64,000 nucleotides of DNA, taken from positions 620,001-684,000 of the forward strand of contig NZ_VLPS01000001.1 of assembly GCF_007570865.1 (NCBI RefSeq). The letters run 5' to 3'. The notes under the pieces were generated by a model. It searched no databases, was not told where the DNA came from, and saw only the letters and a program-made list of their open reading frames with translations. The DNA is from Atlantibacter subterraneus (lineage in GTDB: Bacteria; Pseudomonadota; Gammaproteobacteria; Enterobacterales; Enterobacteriaceae). This document shows, piece after piece, positions 50,155 to 58,415 of this stretch (position 1 is the first letter of the stretch; each line of letters starts with the position of its first letter). The position numbers were made by a program, and so were the translations under genes.

Positions 50155-50189
50155 AGGGGTAATTCATATTGTAGAAATACTGCTTGAGA

Positions 50190-50274
<85 letters not shown>

Positions 50275-50321
50275 ACGGGGTAATGCGTTGTTAATCACTT
50301 CCTGACCGGGAAGCGGGGCGC

Positions 50322-50349
50322 ATCATATCAAATGAAACGCCCCTGTAAA
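50322..50349 (-). promoter_or_regulatory. tyrT promoter with GC-rich discriminator
   Basis: On the minus strand, TTTACA (-35), a 16-base spacer and TATGAT (-10), followed by GCGCCCCGC. These match the E. coli tyrT promoter, whose GC-rich discriminator gives stringent (ppGpp) control. Confidence 0.9.
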
Positions 50350-50426
50350 GCTTTCCTTTCTGGAAAATGTACCGTTTGCGTACTTTTTACCCTTAACGTC
50401 GGAAAGCTAATCAATACGTTACGCGT

Positions 50427-51269
50427 TTAGAGCAGGATTGTGCGGTTGCCGTAAACAAATACCCGCTGCGCCAGGACGTGGTACAGCGCGCGGCTGAGGA
50501 CGTTTTTCTCTACATCACGACCGGCGCGCATCATATCTTCCGCCGTGTAGCTGTGATCCACGTGAATAACGTCCTGCATAATGATCGGGCCTTCGTCGAG
50601 GTTGTCATTCACGTAGTGCGCCGTCGCGCCGATGATTTTTACCCCGCGCTCGTAAGCCTGATGATAAGGGCGCGCGCCGATAAACGCCGGCAGGAACGAA
50701 TGGTGGATGTTGATAATCTGGTTCGGGAAACGCGCCACGAACTCCGGCGTCAAAACGCGCATATATTTCGCCAGCACCACGTAATCCGGCTGGTAAGACT
50801 CAATCGCCTCCGCCATCTTATTGTCGTGCTCTTCGCGGGTTAGCCCTTCATGGCTCACCAGCTGGAAGGGAATGTCGAAGCGCTCCACCAGCGTGCGCAG
50901 CGTGTCATGGTTGCCAATCACTGCGGCAATTTCCACATCCAGGCCGCCGTAATTGGCCTTCATCAACAAATCGCCCAGACAGTGCGCTTCTTTAGTAACC
51001 AGAATCACCACCCGGCGACGACCGGCGGGATTTAACTCGCGCAGCGAACCCGACGGCAGCGCGCCATCCAGATCGGCCAGCAGCGTGGCGTCGTTGAAAA
51101 TGCCTTCCAGCTCGGTGCGCATAAAGAAACGCCCGGTGCGATGATCGACAAACTCATTGTTCTGCACAATGTTCAGTTCGTGCTTGTAGCAAATATTGGT
51201 GATGCGCGCGATTAACCCTTTCTGGTCCGGGCAGATAGTGCGCAGTACTTTACGTTGAATAGATTGCAT
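50427..51269 (-). CDS. purU: Formyltetrahydrofolate deformylase
   Basis: A 280-residue enzyme that hydrolyses 10-formyl-THF to formate and THF, supplying formate for PurT and balancing one-carbon pools. An N-terminal ACT domain covers ~8-85 (LRTICPDQKGLIARI). The formyltransferase-fold catalytic domain has NIHHSFLPAFIGARPY and GATAHYVNDNLDEGPII with the Asn-His-Asp set. The frame is open to 51383, but the ATG at 51269 gives the E. coli length. In E. coli it is likewise next to the tyrT locus and ychJ. Confidence 0.97.
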   Translation of the reverse strand: MQSIQRKVLRTICPDQKGLIARITNICYKHELNIVQNNEFVDHRTGRFFMRTELEGIFNDATLLADLDGALPSGSLRELNPAGRRRVVILVTKEAHCLGDLLMKANYGGLDVEIAAVIGNHDTLRTLVERFDIPFQLVSHEGLTREEHDNKMAEAIESYQPDYVVLAKYMRVLTPEFVARFPNQIINIHHSFLPAFIGARPYHQAYERGVKIIGATAHYVNDNLDEGPIIMQDVIHVDHSYTAEDMMRAGRDVEKNVLSRALYHVLAQRVFVYGNRTILL

Positions 51270-51318
51270 TACCGGGGAAATCCTGTTGAGTGTCTGCTTA
51301 TTGAGTGCTGTTAAGGCC

Positions 51319-51777
51319 CTATTGCCCGCAACACTTTTTAAATTTTTTACCTGACCCGCAAGGGCAGGGATCGTTACGTCCAAATTCCGGGCGCTGTCCG
51401 TCTATATAATACCAGTGTCCGTTTTCGAACAAGAAACGTGAGCGCTCGATGATTGCGCCATTTCGCTGGTTCTCGCGATAGCGCGCCACAAAGCTGACAT
51501 AGCCTTCGTCTTCGCTACGGCCCGCCGCTTCCTCAAAAATTGTCAGCCCCAGCCACTCTGTGCCGGCAAATCCGGCCTCAATTTCGGCGCGGAACTCGGC
51601 TGCATGCACACTGGGATGCCAGGTTTTAATCAAATAATCCGCGTTCTTCGTCACAAAAGCACAATAACGAGACCGCATAAGCCGCGCTGGATTGGGTGCC
51701 GCTACGTTTGCACTAATATAAGGCGCGCAACATAGGCTATACTCCAGAGCGCTGCCACAAGGACAAAGCTGCGACAA
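51319..51777 (-). CDS. ychJ: YchJ, SEC-C motif protein (UPF0225)
   Basis: A 152-residue protein with SEC-C zinc motifs at both ends: [13 protein letters not shown] near the N-terminus and [14 protein letters not shown] at the C-terminus. An NTF2-like middle part holds [12 protein letters not shown]. Function unknown; SEC-C modules bind zinc and occur in SecA and many others. It lies 50 bases upstream of purU on the same strand, as in E. coli. Confidence 0.94.
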   Translation of the reverse strand: MSQLCPCGSALEYSLCCAPYISANVAAPNPARLMRSRYCAFVTKNADYLIKTWHPSVHAAEFRAEIEAGFAGTEWLGLTIFEEAAGRSEDEGYVSFVARYRENQRNGAIIERSRFLFENGHWYYIDGQRPEFGRNDPCPCGSGKKFKKCCGQ

Positions 51778-51890
51778 AGCGAGGCTCCTTGAATAAAAAT
51801 AAACGGCGTTTATCGCCAGGCGGCCCTATGTTAACTGACTGGCAGCATTGATGCCATGCTGTGAAGAACCGGGGGAGCAATCGAGACGAA

Positions 51891-52184
51891 ATGAGAGTGA
51901 TATTCAGCAGTAACACCATAAGAGTGGACTCGATTGATGCATTAACTGTTTTACGAAACACATTGTTATCAGATACAGAGACAACGCTCACACAGGCGGC
52001 GCGCTACGCTGGCGGCCCGCATTCCATCGATCTTTACGTGCGTTATTGTCCAAATCTCGTGCAGTCGGCTTCTGTTGCGCGATTTTATCAGGCATTTCGC
52101 TCCTTTCTTCGGGATATTCTGACAGGCGATAGCGGCTCGGGCATGCCACTATTTAAATATCGTCAGTCAGAGGTGATCGCATGA
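51891..52184 (+). CDS. Unrecognised small protein translationally coupled to rssB
   Basis: A 97-residue ORF that I do not recognise. It has no signal peptide or membrane segment. It is mixed alpha/beta by eye, with Arg and Ser well represented and single Cys in RYCPNLVQSA. Its stop overlaps the rssB ATG (ATGA at 52181-52184), and the rssB ribosome site GAGGTGA lies inside its last codons. In E. coli this place is held by rssA, a patatin-like gene, of which no trace is seen. A start at GTG 51861 (107 residues) is possible; the ATG at 51891 follows a purine-rich GGGGAG/GAGACGA stretch. The base composition is more AT-rich than neighbours. It may be a partner of RssB, or a chance ORF; the coupling favours a real gene. 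Confidence 0.6.
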   Translation: MRVIFSSNTIRVDSIDALTVLRNTLLSDTETTLTQAARYAGGPHSIDLYVRYCPNLVQSASVARFYQAFRSFLRDILTGDSGSGMPLFKYRQSEVIA

Positions 52185-53194
52185 CCCAACCCTTGTCCGG
52201 AAAAAAAATTCTCATCGTTGAGGACGAGCCAGTATTCCGCTCGTTGCTGGACTCCTGGTTGGCCTCTCTGGGCGCGTTAACCCTGGTCGCCGTCGACGGT
52301 GTCGAAGCCCTGGAAAAAATGACCGACGCGGTACCTGATCTGCTGATTTGCGACCTGGCGATGCCGCGCATGAACGGTCTGAAGCTGGTGGAACATGTGC
52401 GCAATGAAGGCCATCAACTGCCGATTCTGGTCATATCCGCGACGGAGAATATGTCCGATATCGCTAAAGCGCTGCGCCTCGGGGTTCAGGACGTCATTCT
52501 GAAACCGGTGAAAGATTTAAACCGGTTACGCGAAACGATCTTTTCCTGTTTATATCCCGCGATGTTTAATTCCCGCGTTGAGGAAGAAGAACGGCTGTTT
52601 CAGGACTGGGACGCGCTGGTCAGTAATCCTCAGGCGGCGGCGACACTGCTTCAGGAGCTCCAGCCTCCGGTTCAGCAGGTGATCTCCCATTGCCGGGTTA
52701 ATTATCGTCAGCTGGTTTCTGCCAATGAGCCAGGCATGGTGTTGGATATCGCGCCGCTTTCCGATCGCGACCTGGCGTTTTATTGTCTCGATGTGACCCG
52801 CGCGGGAAATAACGGCGTGCTGGCGGCGTTATTATTGCGCGCACTGTTTAACGGGTTATTGCAAGAACAACTCTCGCGCCAGAAACAGCGGCTGCCTGAA
52901 CTGGGCCATTTGCTCAAGCAGGTTAATCAATTGTTGCGTCAAGCGAACTTAACGGGCCAGTTCCCCTTATTAGTTGGCTACTACCACAGCGGATTAAAAA
53001 ATCTGATATTAGTTTCAGCGGGTCTTAACGCAACGCTTAATACCGGTGAGCAACAAATTCAGCTCAACAACGGTGTCCCTTTAGGCACATTAGGCAATAC
53101 TTATTTAAATCAAATTAGCCAGCCGTGCGAAGCATGGCAATGCCAGATTTGGGGTGCGGGCGGCCGTCTTCGCTTGATGCTGTCTGCAGAATAA
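52181..53194 (+). CDS. rssB: Two-component response regulator RssB (RpoS adaptor)
   Basis: A 337-residue protein, the E. coli length. The receiver domain has phosphoacceptor D58 (LLICDLAMPRM) and Lys in LKPVKDLNRL. The C-terminal ~200 residues are a degenerate PP2C-like domain. RssB delivers sigma-S to ClpXP for degradation and is blocked by anti-adaptors in starvation or stress. The start has GAGGTGA within the preceding small ORF. galU follows after 200 bases. Confidence 0.96.
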   Translation: MTQPLSGKKILIVEDEPVFRSLLDSWLASLGALTLVAVDGVEALEKMTDAVPDLLICDLAMPRMNGLKLVEHVRNEGHQLPILVISATENMSDIAKALRLGVQDVILKPVKDLNRLRETIFSCLYPAMFNSRVEEEERLFQDWDALVSNPQAAATLLQELQPPVQQVISHCRVNYRQLVSANEPGMVLDIAPLSDRDLAFYCLDVTRAGNNGVLAALLLRALFNGLLQEQLSRQKQRLPELGHLLKQVNQLLRQANLTGQFPLLVGYYHSGLKNLILVSAGLNATLNTGEQQIQLNNGVPLGTLGNTYLNQISQPCEAWQCQIWGAGGRLRLMLSAE

Positions 53195-53227
53195 CCATTT
53201 GATTTAAAAATGCCAGAATGCTTTTCC

Positions 53228-53260
53228 TGCCGCGATACTCAAGGTGTTAATATCGCGGCA
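53228..53260. repeat. Inverted repeat between rssB and galU
   Basis: TGCCGCGATA and TATCGCGGCA form a perfect 10-base stem with a 13-base loop. No T-run follows, so it is not a typical terminator; it could be an mRNA 3' end stabiliser or a protein site. Confidence 0.6.
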
Positions 53261-53394
53261 ACTTCTTCATATTAGTCCGAAATTGCCGCGCTTCGGCGTC
53301 ATCAGCACCCACGATGTTTTTATGCTGATATACTCGAACGCGATATTTAATTGACGAACAAGTATAAAACTTGAACGGTTCAGGAGAAATTTAC

Positions 53395-54303
53395 ATGGCT
53401 GCCATTAATTCCAAAGTGAGAAAAGCGGTAATTCCAGTTGCGGGTCTGGGGACGCGTATGTTGCCTGCAACTAAGGCAATCCCTAAAGAAATGCTGCCTT
53501 TGGTTGATAAGCCCCTGATTCAATATGTAGTTAACGAATGTATCGCAGCCGGTATCACCGAAATTGTTCTGGTGACCCATTCATCAAAAAATTCCATCGA
53601 AAACCATTTCGATACCAGTTTTGAACTGGAAGCCATGCTGGAAAAACGCGTTAAGCGCCAGCTGTTGGCTGAAGTGCAATCCATTTGCCCGCCGCACGTC
53701 ACCATTATGCAGGTGCGTCAGGGCCTGGCGAAGGGCCTGGGCCACGCGGTCATGTGCGCTCATCCTGTCGTTGGTGACGAGCCGGTCGCCGTGATCCTGC
53801 CGGACGTAATCCTTGATGAATTTGAATCCGACCTGTCCCAGGATAACCTGGCAGAAATGATCCAGCGCTTTGATGAAACCGGTAATAGCCAGATTATGGT
53901 TGAGCCCGTTGAAGACGTCACAGCTTATGGGGTAGTGGATTGCAAAGGCGTAGAGCTGAGCCCGGGCGACAGCGTGCCGATGGTTGGCATCGTTGAGAAA
54001 CCCAAAGCGAACGTAGCGCCGTCAAATCTGGCGGTCGTGGGCCGTTATGTGCTCAGCGCGGATATTTGGCCGCTGCTGGCGAAAACCCCTCCGGGAGCCG
54101 GTGACGAAATCCAGTTGACTGACTCTATCGCGATGCTGATGGATAAAGAAACCGTTGAAGCCTACCACATGAAAGGCAAGAGCCACGACTGTGGTAATAA
54201 ACTCGGATATATGCAGGCGTTCGTTGAATACGGTATTCGTCACAACACGCTGGGCGAAGAATTTAAAACCTGGCTTGAAAGCGCGGTTGGCGTTAAGAAA
54301 TAA
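53395..54303 (+). CDS. galU: UTP-glucose-1-phosphate uridylyltransferase
   Basis: A 302-residue enzyme making UDP-glucose from glucose-1-phosphate and UTP, for LPS core, osmoregulated glucans and capsule. The nucleotidyl-transferase motif [18 protein letters not shown] lies at 17-34, with the substrate-loop [19 protein letters not shown] downstream. The ATG at 53395 with AGGAG gives the family N-terminus. It is followed 23 bases later by ugd, which uses its product. Confidence 0.97.
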   Translation: MAAINSKVRKAVIPVAGLGTRMLPATKAIPKEMLPLVDKPLIQYVVNECIAAGITEIVLVTHSSKNSIENHFDTSFELEAMLEKRVKRQLLAEVQSICPPHVTIMQVRQGLAKGLGHAVMCAHPVVGDEPVAVILPDVILDEFESDLSQDNLAEMIQRFDETGNSQIMVEPVEDVTAYGVVDCKGVELSPGDSVPMVGIVEKPKANVAPSNLAVVGRYVLSADIWPLLAKTPPGAGDEIQLTDSIAMLMDKETVEAYHMKGKSHDCGNKLGYMQAFVEYGIRHNTLGEEFKTWLESAVGVKK

Positions 54304-54326
54304 GCTTCTCACCGCAGGATAAAACA

Positions 54327-55670
54327 ATGAAAGTAACCGTATTTGGTATTGGCTATGTCGGCCTGGTACAGGCCGCGGTGCTGGCGGAAGTCGGACACGA
54401 TGTGATGTGCATCGATGTTGATGAAAAAAAAGTCGAGAACCTTAAGCAGGGTATCATCCCTATTTATGAGCCAGGCTTAACGCCGCTGGTTAAGAAAAAT
54501 TACGAAGAAGGTCGTCTTCATTTCAGCACTGATGCGAAAGAGGGTGTCGATCATGGCGTTATGCAGTTTATCGCCGTGGGCACCCCGCCAGATGAAGACG
54601 GCTCCGCCGATCTGAAATATGTGACTGCCGTGGCGCGAACCATTGCTGAGCATATGACGGACCATAAAGTTGTGCTGGATAAATCCACGGTGCCGGTGGG
54701 CACAGCGGATAAAGTTCGCAAGGTGATGGTTGACACGCTTAAGCAGCGCGGTAGCGATCTGGCTTTTGATGTGGTGTCGAATCCGGAGTTTCTCAAAGAA
54801 GGGGCGGCAGTCTCCGACTGTATGCGTCCTGAGCGCATCGTCATCGGCACCGATAATAATGATGTCGTCGATCTACTGCGCGAGCTCTATGAGCCGTTTA
54901 ACCGCAATCATGACCGCCTGATTTTAATGGATATCCGCAGCGCAGAGCTGACCAAGTATGCAGCTAACTGCATGCTGGCGACCAAAATCAGCTTTATGAA
55001 TGAGATTTCTAACCTGGCGGAACGTCTGGGTGCCGATATCGAAAAGGTGCGTCAGGGCATCGGTTCCGATTCACGTATCGGCTACCACTTTATTTACCCT
55101 GGCTGCGGCTACGGCGGCTCTTGCTTCCCGAAAGACGTCCAGGCGCTGATCCGTACGGCGGAGCAAATCGGCTATGTGCCACGCATCCTGAAAGCAGTGG
55201 AAGAGGTGAACGAAGATCAAAAGATGAAGCTCCCTGAGTTCATCATCCGCCATTTCGGCGAGGATCTTCAGGGTAAAACGTTCGCGCTGTGGGGTCTGTC
55301 ATTCAAACCGAATACTGATGACATGCGTGAAGCCTCCAGCCGTGTGTTGATGGAAGAACTCTGGAAACGCGGTGCTGTGGTTCAGGCGTTCGATCCTGAG
55401 GCCATGGATGAGACGCAGCGCATTTATGGGCATCGCGCGGATTTACGCCTGATGGGAACTAAAGAATCGGCGCTGCAGGGCGCAGATGCGTTAGTGATTT
55501 GTACTGAATGGCAGGCTTTCCGTGCGCCGGATTTCGATGCCATCAAAAAATCACTGAAACAACCGGTTATCTTTGATGGTCGTAATCTGTATGATCCCGT
55601 CAGGCTCGACAAGCGCGGCTTTGTTTATTATGCAATTGGCCGTGGAGCATCCATTAATATTGCAAAATAA
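54327..55670 (+). CDS. ugd: UDP-glucose 6-dehydrogenase (TuaD/AlgD-type)
   Basis: A 447-residue NAD-dependent dehydrogenase oxidising UDP-glucose to UDP-glucuronate. NAD-binding [19 protein letters not shown] is at the N-terminus. The catalytic Cys266 is in [19 protein letters not shown] and [14 protein letters not shown] are further family motifs. It is longer and clearly distinct from the 388-residue E. coli K-12 Ugd near the O-antigen locus, so the genome may hold two types. It lies between galU and uge on one strand with 23- and 11-base gaps, so probably one operon. Confidence 0.95.
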   Translation: MKVTVFGIGYVGLVQAAVLAEVGHDVMCIDVDEKKVENLKQGIIPIYEPGLTPLVKKNYEEGRLHFSTDAKEGVDHGVMQFIAVGTPPDEDGSADLKYVTAVARTIAEHMTDHKVVLDKSTVPVGTADKVRKVMVDTLKQRGSDLAFDVVSNPEFLKEGAAVSDCMRPERIVIGTDNNDVVDLLRELYEPFNRNHDRLILMDIRSAELTKYAANCMLATKISFMNEISNLAERLGADIEKVRQGIGSDSRIGYHFIYPGCGYGGSCFPKDVQALIRTAEQIGYVPRILKAVEEVNEDQKMKLPEFIIRHFGEDLQGKTFALWGLSFKPNTDDMREASSRVLMEELWKRGAVVQAFDPEAMDETQRIYGHRADLRLMGTKESALQGADALVICTEWQAFRAPDFDAIKKSLKQPVIFDGRNLYDPVRLDKRGFVYYAIGRGASINIAK

Positions 55671-55681
55671 ATGAGGGTCAT

Positions 55682-56692
55682 ATGAAATTTCTGGTTACCG
55701 GCGCAGCAGGCTTTATCGGTTTTCATGTAAGCGAGCATCTGCTTGCTGCCGGTCACCAGGTTATCGGAATCGATAACCTGAATGACTATTACGATGTTAA
55801 TCTCAAACTTGCCCGCCTCGATCTTCTCAAAAAGCATTCCGCCTTTCGCTTTGACAAAATAGACCTCGCCGATGGAGAAGCCATGGCGACGTTATTTTCC
55901 ACAGGGCAGTTCCAGCGCGTGATTCATCTTGCGGCTCAGGCCGGGGTGAGATATTCGCTGGAAAACCCGCATGCGTATGCGCAGGCAAATCTGATTGGTC
56001 ACTTAAATGTTCTGGAAGGATGCCGCCACAATAAAATTGAACACTTATTATACGCCTCGTCCAGCTCGGTTTATGGTTTAAACCGTAAAATGCCTTTCTC
56101 GACTGAAGATTCAGTCGATCATCCGGTTTCTCTCTATGCAGCGACAAAAAAAGCCAATGAATTAATGGCGCACACCTATTCTCACCTCTACGGATTACCC
56201 ACAACGGGGCTGCGCTTTTTTACCGTTTATGGGCCGTGGGGGCGTCCTGATATGGCGCTATTTAAATTTACTAAGGCCATCATTGAAGGCAAAAGCATCG
56301 ATGTTTATAACCACGGGCAGATGCGCCGGGACTTTACCTATATTGATGATATTGCCGAGGCTATTGTTCGTTTGCAGGATGTTATACCTGAACCTGATGC
56401 TAACTGGACGGTTGAAGAGGGCACTCCGGCGACCAGCTCTGCGCCATATCGCGTCTACAATATCGGTAACAGCTCTCCGGTTGCGCTCATGGATTACATC
56501 TCAGCGCTGGAAAAAGCCCTTGGCAAAGAAGCGATTAAGAATATGCTGCCGATGCAGCCTGGTGATGTGCTGGCCACCAGCGCGGATACACAGGCGTTAT
56601 ATGAGGTTATTGGTTTTAAACCGCATACCTCAGTTGAAGAAGGCGTTCAGCAATTTGTTGACTGGTATAAAAATTTCTACCACGTCGCTTAA
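55682..56692 (+). CDS. uge: UDP-glucuronate 4-epimerase (Uge-like)
   Basis: A 336-residue short-chain dehydrogenase-type epimerase. NAD-binding TGAAGFIGF is at 6-14. The catalytic Y152 and K156 lie in YAATKKANE, with the Ser motif [16 protein letters not shown] before them. It resembles Klebsiella pneumoniae Uge, which makes UDP-galacturonate for LPS core and capsule. It completes glucose-1-P to UDP-glucose to UDP-GlcA to UDP-GalA with the two preceding genes. A terminator follows. Confidence 0.92.
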   Translation: MKFLVTGAAGFIGFHVSEHLLAAGHQVIGIDNLNDYYDVNLKLARLDLLKKHSAFRFDKIDLADGEAMATLFSTGQFQRVIHLAAQAGVRYSLENPHAYAQANLIGHLNVLEGCRHNKIEHLLYASSSSVYGLNRKMPFSTEDSVDHPVSLYAATKKANELMAHTYSHLYGLPTTGLRFFTVYGPWGRPDMALFKFTKAIIEGKSIDVYNHGQMRRDFTYIDDIAEAIVRLQDVIPEPDANWTVEEGTPATSSAPYRVYNIGNSSPVALMDYISALEKALGKEAIKNMLPMQPGDVLATSADTQALYEVIGFKPHTSVEEGVQQFVDWYKNFYHVA

Positions 56693-56716
56693 TAATTGTT
56701 ATGAGTGAATGAAAAC

Positions 56717-56743
56717 AAAAATCCCGCCGAAGCGGGATTTTTT
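56717..56743. terminator. Bidirectional terminator between uge and hns
   Basis: Stem AAAATCCCGC/GCGGGATTTT with a CGAA tetraloop is flanked by A and T runs. Confidence 0.92.
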
Positions 56744-56759
56744 ATTGAGTTCAGGAAAC

Positions 56760-57173
56760 TTACTCGTTAATCAGGAAATCGTCGAGTTGTTTGCCTTGCT
56801 CTTCGATAGCTTTCTTGATTACTGCCGGGGTACGGCCCTGGCCAGTCCAGGTTTTGCTTTCGCCGTTCTCATCAATATAGCTATATTTAGCCGGGCGAGC
56901 AGCGCGTTTTGCTTTAGCGCCGGTTTTAACCGCTGCCATGCTGTTCAGTAATTCATTCGGATCAATACCGTCAGCAATCAGCATTTCGCGATATTGTTGT
57001 AATTTACGAGTACGTTCTTCGATTTCAGCAGCAGCTGCGCTTTCTTCTTCGCGACGCTCAGATACAACAACTTCTAATTTTTCCAGCATTTCCTCAAGCG
57101 TTTCGAGGGTGCATTCTCTTGCCTGCGCACGAAGAGTACGGATGTTGTTCAGAATTTTAAGTGCTTCGCTCAT
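56760..57173 (-). CDS. hns: Nucleoid-associated silencer H-NS
   Basis: A 137-residue protein, nearly identical to E. coli H-NS. The N-terminal ~80 residues are the oligomerisation coiled coil. A flexible linker ([15 protein letters not shown]) and the DNA-binding domain follow, with the AT-hook-like Q112-G113-R114 in [12 protein letters not shown]. It silences AT-rich and horizontally gained genes. Convergent with uge; transcribed away from tdk behind a long AT-rich leader region. Confidence 0.98.
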   Translation of the reverse strand: MSEALKILNNIRTLRAQARECTLETLEEMLEKLEVVVSERREEESAAAAEIEERTRKLQQYREMLIADGIDPNELLNSMAAVKTGAKAKRAARPAKYSYIDENGESKTWTGQGRTPAVIKKAIEEQGKQLDDFLINE

Positions 57174-57731
57174 TGTAGTAATCTCAAACTTATATTGGGG
57201 GGGTTTGTTGAGCTAATAATAGAGCCTTAATTTAATTTTCGCAATAGGGTGAAATGTAAGGAATTCAAAATTACAGAATATATGTTAGCAGTCCTAAATA
57301 ATTTCCCGGCCGTTTTTCTTGAACAACCGCACAAAAAAAGCGGGAGTAAGGTAAATTTCGGACAAAATATTGCGCATCGGATAACTAAACTACCGGTTTC
57401 GGCAGGCCATTATTGCGGCCTCACATTAATATCATCCTTATGTATTATGGAGTGGCTGTAGATGAAAAAATCTAACATTTATAAATACATTTAGCGAGGC
57501 GTATAACGAGACGGGTTAATTTGAAAAGTACTGCCATATCTGGGGGTTACGTTAATTTTCGGATAATTGTTTTACCTGGGGTGAACAAAAAATAAACGTC
57601 ATTTCTTATATATATTGACGAAACCGGCGTAGCAGAAATCACCATGCTTATGTCCCGCAGCGCTGCCTGCGCAGAAGAATATGGTACAATCCCGCCTGCT
57701 AAAATTACATGACGACGGAGTGATGCGGCGA
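57174..57731. other. AT-rich hns-tdk intergenic region
   Basis: 558 bases, strikingly AT-rich compared with the rest. It holds the hns and tdk promoters; GGTACAAT at 57681 resembles a tdk -10. A 70-codon GTG frame at 57249 is not convincing. In E. coli the equivalent region binds H-NS, FIS and CspA. Confidence 0.6.
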
Positions 57732-58337
57732 ATGGCGCAACTATATTTTTACTACTCGGCAATGAATGCAGGTAAGTCTACCGCGCTACTTCAATCTTCG
57801 TGGAATTACCAGGAAAGAGGGATGAGGACGCTGGTTTACACCGCAGAGATTGATGACCGCTTCGGCACGGGTAAGGTCACCTCACGTATCGGCCTCTCAT
57901 CGCCTTCACGGCTGTTTAATCCCAAAACAGACTTATATGCGGATATTCATTCTGAGCACCAGCGTGACGCGATTCACTGCGTTCTGGTGGATGAAAGCCA
58001 GTTTCTGACGCGTGAACAGGTTTATGCGCTTTCTCAAGTGGTTGATGATTTGGATATTCCTGTACTGTGTTATGGGCTGCGCACGGATTTCCGCGGGGAA
58101 TTATTTAGCGGAAGCCAATATTTGTTGGCCTGGTCCGATAAGCTGGTAGAGCTGAAAACGATCTGCTATTGCGGACGGAAAGCCAGTATGGTTTTGCGTT
58201 TAGACCAGCATGGTAAGCCTTATAACGAAGGCGAACAGGTGGTAATAGGGGGAAATGAGCGCTACGTCTCCGTGTGCCGTAAGCATTATAAAATCGCGCT
58301 GGCGACAGGCTCTCTGAAAGAGATCCAGAATAAATAA
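57732..58337 (+). CDS. tdk: Thymidine kinase
   Basis: A 201-residue type II thymidine kinase (deoxythymidine salvage, ATP dependent). The P-loop [10 protein letters not shown] is at 11-20. [14 protein letters not shown] is the Walker B/lasso region. Zinc-binding Cys pairs lie in [10 protein letters not shown] and near VCRKHY, where the last Cys of the usual four is less clear. The frame is open 17 codons upstream; the ATG at 57732 gives the E. coli N-terminus, though ATG 57723 is also possible. Confidence 0.96.
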   Translation: MAQLYFYYSAMNAGKSTALLQSSWNYQERGMRTLVYTAEIDDRFGTGKVTSRIGLSSPSRLFNPKTDLYADIHSEHQRDAIHCVLVDESQFLTREQVYALSQVVDDLDIPVLCYGLRTDFRGELFSGSQYLLAWSDKLVELKTICYCGRKASMVLRLDQHGKPYNEGEQVVIGGNERYVSVCRKHYKIALATGSLKEIQNK

Positions 58338-58372
58338 CGACATTCGGCGTTACGGTTGATGATAAGGGATAA

Positions 58373-58399
58373 AAAAACCCGCCTTTAAGGCGGGTTTTT
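58373..58399. terminator. Bidirectional terminator between tdk and adhE
   Basis: Stem AAAAACCCGCC/GGCGGGTTTTT with a TTTAA loop serves both convergent genes. Confidence 0.93.
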
Positions 58400-58415
58400 A
58401 TTAGTGCCTGAAGTA

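Noticed and set aside
51737-51991. 84-codon minus-strand ORF opposite the rssB-coupled ORF
   Set aside because: It overlaps the end of ychJ and lacks a ribosome site; the plus-strand ORF has the ATGA coupling.
53195-53394. Possible remnant of rssA or another gene between rssB and galU
   Set aside because: Only 200 bases with an inverted repeat; no patatin motif or coding pattern found.
57249-57461. 70-codon ORF in the hns-tdk gap
   Set aside because: Starts at GTG with a poor ribosome site in AT-rich regulatory DNA and shows no recognisable pattern.
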